A stretch of 34,639 nucleotides of DNA. Origin: Alphaproteobacteria bacterium. Lineage in GTDB: Bacteria; Pseudomonadota; Alphaproteobacteria; Rhizobiales; CAJQND01. Shown here piece after piece: positions 31,777 through 34,639 of the stretch (positions are counted from its first letter, which is position 1; the number at the start of each line of letters is the position of its first letter). Under the pieces are notes generated by a model. It was not told the origin of the DNA, made no database searches, and saw only the letters and a program-made list of their open reading frames with translations. Made by a program: the position numbers and the translations under genes. Location of the stretch: NCBI GenBank assembly GCA_024227565.1, contig JAAEUE010000025.1:1-34639 (forward strand), given 5' to 3'.

Positions 31777-32933
31777 CAGACGATGCTCAGCTCTTTTGGA
31801 TAGGGGGTGAAGAACTCAAAGCCATCCTCTGTAACCACGATTGAATCGCCAACCCGCGCGCCGTATTTGCCAGGCACGGTGATGCCCCCATCGACGGCAA
31901 ATGTCATGCCCGCCTGCAGGACCGAGCGGTCTCCGGTTTTGAGCTCTGGGCTTTCCAGGTTCGATATACCTATTGCACGCCCGGTTCGGTAACCGGGGGA
32001 AAAGCCCGCGCTGCGGTAGACTTCGTTGGCAGCCTCATGCACGTCCTCGGCAATCGCACCGGGCCGCACTGCATCCAATGCCGCTTTCTGGGCGGCAATA
32101 CACACCTCATAGGTTTTCGCTTCCTCATCCGTGCAACTGCCGATGAAGTACTCCCGGTCAAACCCGAGCTTATACTGCCGGAAGTTCACCATGCCGCAGA
32201 AGCACATGTAGACGGGGTCACCGTGCTTCAGAGTTTTTACCGAGGAACGCCGGTGCACCATTGCCGTGTCAGCGCCGGACTGCAAAACCTGAAGATTGTG
32301 AACCGTTGGCGAGATGAAGGCATCTAGGCCGGCATCGGTCAAAAAGCCGGCCGCTTTTCGTGTTCCGGCATTGATGATGGCCAACGCGACCTCATATTCA
32401 GGTACCCCTTCGCCAAGCGCAGAACGACCGCCCTCCAGCATGGCAATGGCAATTTGTCCAGCCTGGCGCATGATCTCGATTTCCTCTGCGCTTTTGATCA
32501 TGCGCATGTGGGTGAGAATGGCGCTGACGTCTGCAAACTTCGATGCGCTGTGAGATGTGTCCAGGTGCGCGGAAATCAACGCGGGTGTCTTCAGCTTTTC
32601 CAATCCGATGGTCTTGGCGCTGTTTCCGCCCAGCGCCGAGCTCAGAATCTCGTCCCAATGACTTGCACCGCGCGGGTCTTCCCAGCTGCGCACATCCTCA
32701 ACCCATGTCATGGCTTTCACCATGTCGCTTTCCATGAGCGGCGTGATGACGATGGGGTCGCCGTCCTTCGGCACCAGCATCATTGAGGGGCGGCCAAACT
32801 CAATACCGAGATAGCCCCAAAACCCGGCCAGCCAGGAAATACTGTCCTCGTCGGTCAATACGGCGACATCGATATTGTTGTCTGCTAGCCTTGTTTGAAA
32901 CCGCTCGGTTCTGGCTTTGAGTGTGTTTTTCAT
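31776..32933 (-). CDS. Creatinase-like M24 family protein lacking metal ligands
   Basis: A 385-residue two-domain protein of the pita-bread fold: N-terminal creatinase/prolidase-N domain (1-145), then the M24 catalytic domain. MRMIKSAEEIEIMRQAGQIA and VPEYEVALAI closely resemble creatinase of Pseudomonas (MRMIKSAEEHVMIRHG, VPEYEVALH). All five metal ligands of M24 peptidases seem to be replaced: the two Asp of the first metal region are Cys and Gly (VYMCFCG, KLGFDRE), the GHGIG histidine is lost (GRAIG), the EPG Glu is Asp (FAVDGGI), and the RIED Glu is Gly (RVGDSIVV). Creatinase itself needs no metal, and a His corresponding to its catalytic one may be present in MVHRRSSVKTLKHGD. So it may act on a C-N bond of a small guanidino or amide compound. 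It is coupled to the nitrilase gene. Ectoine hydrolase (DoeA) is an alternative. Confidence 0.85.
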   Translation of the reverse strand: MKNTLKARTERFQTRLADNNIDVAVLTDEDSISWLAGFWGYLGIEFGRPSMMLVPKDGDPIVITPLMESDMVKAMTWVEDVRSWEDPRGASHWDEILSSALGGNSAKTIGLEKLKTPALISAHLDTSHSASKFADVSAILTHMRMIKSAEEIEIMRQAGQIAIAMLEGGRSALGEGVPEYEVALAIINAGTRKAAGFLTDAGLDAFISPTVHNLQVLQSGADTAMVHRRSSVKTLKHGDPVYMCFCGMVNFRQYKLGFDREYFIGSCTDEEAKTYEVCIAAQKAALDAVRPGAIAEDVHEAANEVYRSAGFSPGYRTGRAIGISNLESPELKTGDRSVLQAGMTFAVDGGITVPGKYGARVGDSIVVTEDGFEFFTPYPKELSIV

Positions 32934-33231
32934 GACTGTCGATCATTGTGTTGTTGTTGGTGTGAGGACAATTTCTAAGACCTAAACCAATCGATGCTTG
33001 TCGGCAGGCGACATCTGGTTGTCGCGTTTGACCAATCATCCCTGCCTGGCTCCAGGGGATAATCAAATCTGGCCGGTGAGGGGGCGGTTGTGTCTCCGCT
33101 GTTCGGAGATACTAGCTTTTCGGCCAGATTTGGGTGATTGCGCCAAGGGTTGATTTTCGACTAAGGTGTAAGAGGGAAGAACGGAGCTGGCCCTAAGAGC
33201 CGGCATTCACAGTGAGGTTAGGGGCGTCTAC
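32934..33231. promoter_or_regulatory. Divergent promoter region between M24 and PotA genes, with nested inverted repeats
   Basis: Perfect 11-bp arms AAATCTGGCCG (33065-33075) and CGGCCAGATTT (33121-33131) enclose a hairpin TCTCCG-CTGTT-CGGAGA (33093-33109). Upstream lies CCTGG-CT-CCAGG (33045-33056). The arrangement is about 100 bp before the PotA-type gene and would fold as a stem with an internal loop in the transcript. It could be a riboswitch-like leader, a small RNA or an operator. I did not recognise a known riboswitch class. Confidence 0.5.
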
Positions 33232-34347
33232 ATGGCGAATAATGCTGCGAACGGTAAACACATGGTCCGGTTTACCGGGGTTCAGAAAAGTTACGATGGT
33301 GAAATCCTCGTTGTTAAGGACCTGAACCTCGATATCGCCGAAGGCGAGTTCTTGACCATGTTGGGCCCTTCGGGTTCAGGCAAGACCACTTGCTTGATGA
33401 TGTTGGCTGGTTTTGAGCCGGCGACGAACGGCGAGATATTCTTGAACGATCAGCCGATCAACAATGTGGCTCCCCACAAACGTGGTATCGGCATGGTGTT
33501 CCAGAACTATGCTCTGTTCCCGCACATGACTGTGGCGGAAAACCTGGCGTTTCCTTTGCAGGTGCGCAAGATGGGCAAGGCGGAAGTTGAAGAGCGGGTT
33601 CAGAATGTATTGAACCTGGTGGAGTTGGGGGCGTTCGGTAACCGGCGCCCGGCACAGCTCTCCGGCGGCCAACAGCAACGTATTGCTGTGGCGCGCGCCT
33701 TGGTGTTTGAGCCTGATCTGGTGTTGATGGATGAGCCGCTCGGCGCGCTCGACAAGCAGCTGCGCGAACAGATGCAGTATGAGATTAAGCACATCCACGA
33801 AAACCTAGGTGTTACTGTGGTTTACGTGACGCATGACCAATCGGAAGCACTCACCATGTCGGATCGGATCGCCGTTTTCAATGACGGCGTGATCCAGCAG
33901 CTTTCCTCTCCTGACGATCTTTATGAACGCCCGGACAACAGCTTTGTCGCCCAGTTTATTGGCGAGAACAACAAGCTGAATGGTACGGTTGTCAGCGAAG
34001 GCAAGGACGGCAACTGCAAGATTAAGCTCGACAGCGGCGAAACGGTCAACGCTCTGAATGTGTCGACCGATGGGAAAGATGCAAAGACCATGCTCTCTCT
34101 GCGGCCAGAGCGGGTCTTGGTCAATCCGAAGCGCGGCGATGTTCCAAACACGTTGAAGGGTCAGATCAAAGAACTGATCTACCTCGGAGACCACATCCGT
34201 ACGCGAATGGAAGTGGCCGGTCACGACGATTTCATTGTGAAGATTCCGAACACCTATGGTCATGCTTCGCTGGCCGAAGGCACGAGTGCTACGATCGGGT
34301 GGCACACGGAAGACTGCCGTGCCCTCGATCCTATGCACTTGGCGTAG
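33232..34347 (+). CDS. ABC transporter ATP-binding protein, PotA type
   Basis: The ATPase of a spermidine/putrescine-type importer, in the cytosol at the inner membrane, 371 residues. Walker A GPSGSGKT (45-52), Q-loop Gln91 in [17 protein letters not shown], signature LSGGQQQR (143-150), Walker B LVLMDEP (163-169) and the switch His in [10 protein letters not shown] are all intact. The C-terminal TOBE part (about 240-371) contains [14 protein letters not shown], which is typical of PotA and opine/polyamine relatives. The exact substrate cannot be read. A solute-binding protein gene starts 142 bp later. It is divergent from the M24/nitrilase pair, so this transporter may bring in their substrate. 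Confidence 0.93.
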   Translation: MANNAANGKHMVRFTGVQKSYDGEILVVKDLNLDIAEGEFLTMLGPSGSGKTTCLMMLAGFEPATNGEIFLNDQPINNVAPHKRGIGMVFQNYALFPHMTVAENLAFPLQVRKMGKAEVEERVQNVLNLVELGAFGNRRPAQLSGGQQQRIAVARALVFEPDLVLMDEPLGALDKQLREQMQYEIKHIHENLGVTVVYVTHDQSEALTMSDRIAVFNDGVIQQLSSPDDLYERPDNSFVAQFIGENNKLNGTVVSEGKDGNCKIKLDSGETVNALNVSTDGKDAKTMLSLRPERVLVNPKRGDVPNTLKGQIKELIYLGDHIRTRMEVAGHDDFIVKIPNTYGHASLAEGTSATIGWHTEDCRALDPMHLA

Positions 34348-34426
34348 GGCAGGGAGAGACCAGCCGCACATTGCGCTTTTCGCGGGTGTCCAATGCGAAC
34401 GTAAGGATAATCCGTTTTTTGAGGAG

Positions 34427-34447
34427 TTGGCGGGGAAATACCGCCAA
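34427..34447 (+). promoter_or_regulatory. Hairpin between the ATPase and binding-protein genes
   Basis: TTGGCGG and CCGCCAA form a perfect 7-bp stem around GGAAATA, 43 bases before the binding-protein ATG. No T-tract follows, so it is more likely to stabilise the downstream message than to stop transcription, as intercistronic hairpins before abundant binding-protein genes do. Confidence 0.45.
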
Positions 34448-34489
34448 GGGAGGTGGCGAAAGCCACATGAACTAAGGGAGAATACTTTA

Positions 34490-34639
34490 ATGACACTTAA
34501 AACATTGGCACTGGCCACTGCGAGCGTGTTTGCTCTTGGCGTTGGTGCTGCTTCTGCGGCTGATCTTACGATCACGTCGTGGGGCGGTGCTTATACAGCG
34601 TCTCAGCAAAAGGCTTACGGTGCTCCGTGGGAGAAGAAG
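34490..34639 (+). CDS. ABC transporter solute-binding protein, N-terminal part (window edge)
   Basis: The open frame from ATG 34490 runs to the end of the window, so only 50 residues are visible. They begin with a signal peptide (MTLKTLALATASVFALGVGA, then ASAAD, cleavage before ADLTI), and the mature start DLTITSWGGAYTASQQKAY is typical of polyamine-type extracellular solute-binding proteins (PotD-like). It would work in the periplasm and hand its substrate to the permeases that should follow beyond the window. GGGAG lies about 10 bases before the ATG. It completes the transporter started by the PotA-type gene. Confidence 0.85.
   Translation, partial: MTLKTLALATASVFALGVGAASAADLTITSWGGAYTASQQKAYGAPWEKK

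Noticed and set aside
33045..33131. Known riboswitch (guanidine, SAM or glycine type) before the PotA-type gene
   Set aside because: The stems are real, but I could not match the conserved core of any class I know, so it is reported only as an unassigned leader.
1..34639. CRISPR array, tRNA or rRNA genes
   Set aside because: No regularly spaced repeats and no tRNA or rRNA signature were found by eye; a short or degenerate tRNA could still be missed without a covariance search.

Overview
The window looks like a chromosomal segment of an alphaproteobacterium, most likely of the Hyphomicrobiales (Rhizobiales). The evidence is gene order. secB, an FxsA-family gene, a Tim44/TimA-like gene, mltA, an Smr-domain gene with an XRE regulator, hslU/hslV and then hisB-DUF2628-hisH-hisA-hisF-hisE-coaA form a block I know from that group, and the short palindromic repeats between genes are also typical of it. 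No rRNA, tRNA or CRISPR array was seen, and the species cannot be named from sequence alone.

Layout. 1-1100: the 3' end of an IS30-type transposase and an aldo/keto reductase. 1088-5397: protein export and envelope genes (secB, fxsA, timA-like, mltA), then the Smr/XRE pair. 5380-7291: the HslUV protease on the minus strand. 7464-12119: histidine biosynthesis (hisB, hisH, hisA, hisF, hisE) with a DUF2628 membrane protein inside the run, then pantothenate kinase. 12150-16713: an acyl-CoA ligase, a DUF3592 membrane protein, an adenosine-kinase-type PfkB kinase, an EI24/CysZ-like membrane protein and a small basic protein.

17207-22555 is the most distinctive part. A close relative of eukaryotic steroid 5-alpha-reductase and a 3-beta-HSD-like SDR form an operon. 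A large RND/MMPL lipid-type transporter converges on it, and a FadL-type outer-membrane channel diverges from the RND gene. I read this as a candidate module for importing, reducing and moving a steroid, sterol or similar polycyclic lipid. The grouping is inference; each gene family call is well supported.

22779-28996: a YgiN-like monooxygenase, a cold-shock protein with a clear terminator, two small proteins, endonuclease III, DUF2244, a two-domain Ada-like alkyl-transferase, and a TetR regulator divergent from an iron-dependent alcohol dehydrogenase/maleylacetate reductase. A VOC-family gene next to it carries a 3' frameshift. 29611-34639: an orphan TadG-like vWA protein, a nitrilase-fold amidase translationally coupled to a metal-ligand-free creatinase-like M24 protein, and, divergent from these, a PotA-type ABC ATPase and the start of its solute-binding protein.

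Non-coding structure. Two copies of an intergenic hairpin element about 80 bp long (16404-16483 plus strand, 25164-25243 minus strand) match at 65 of 80 positions by hand alignment without gaps. Both start with CTAG followed by RGCAACCT, and the same motif sits on the stop codon of the ada-like gene. There are also scattered CATCCCYGC-type palindromes, a long inverted repeat between convergent genes near 14.5 kb, and a nested inverted-repeat leader upstream of the PotA gene.
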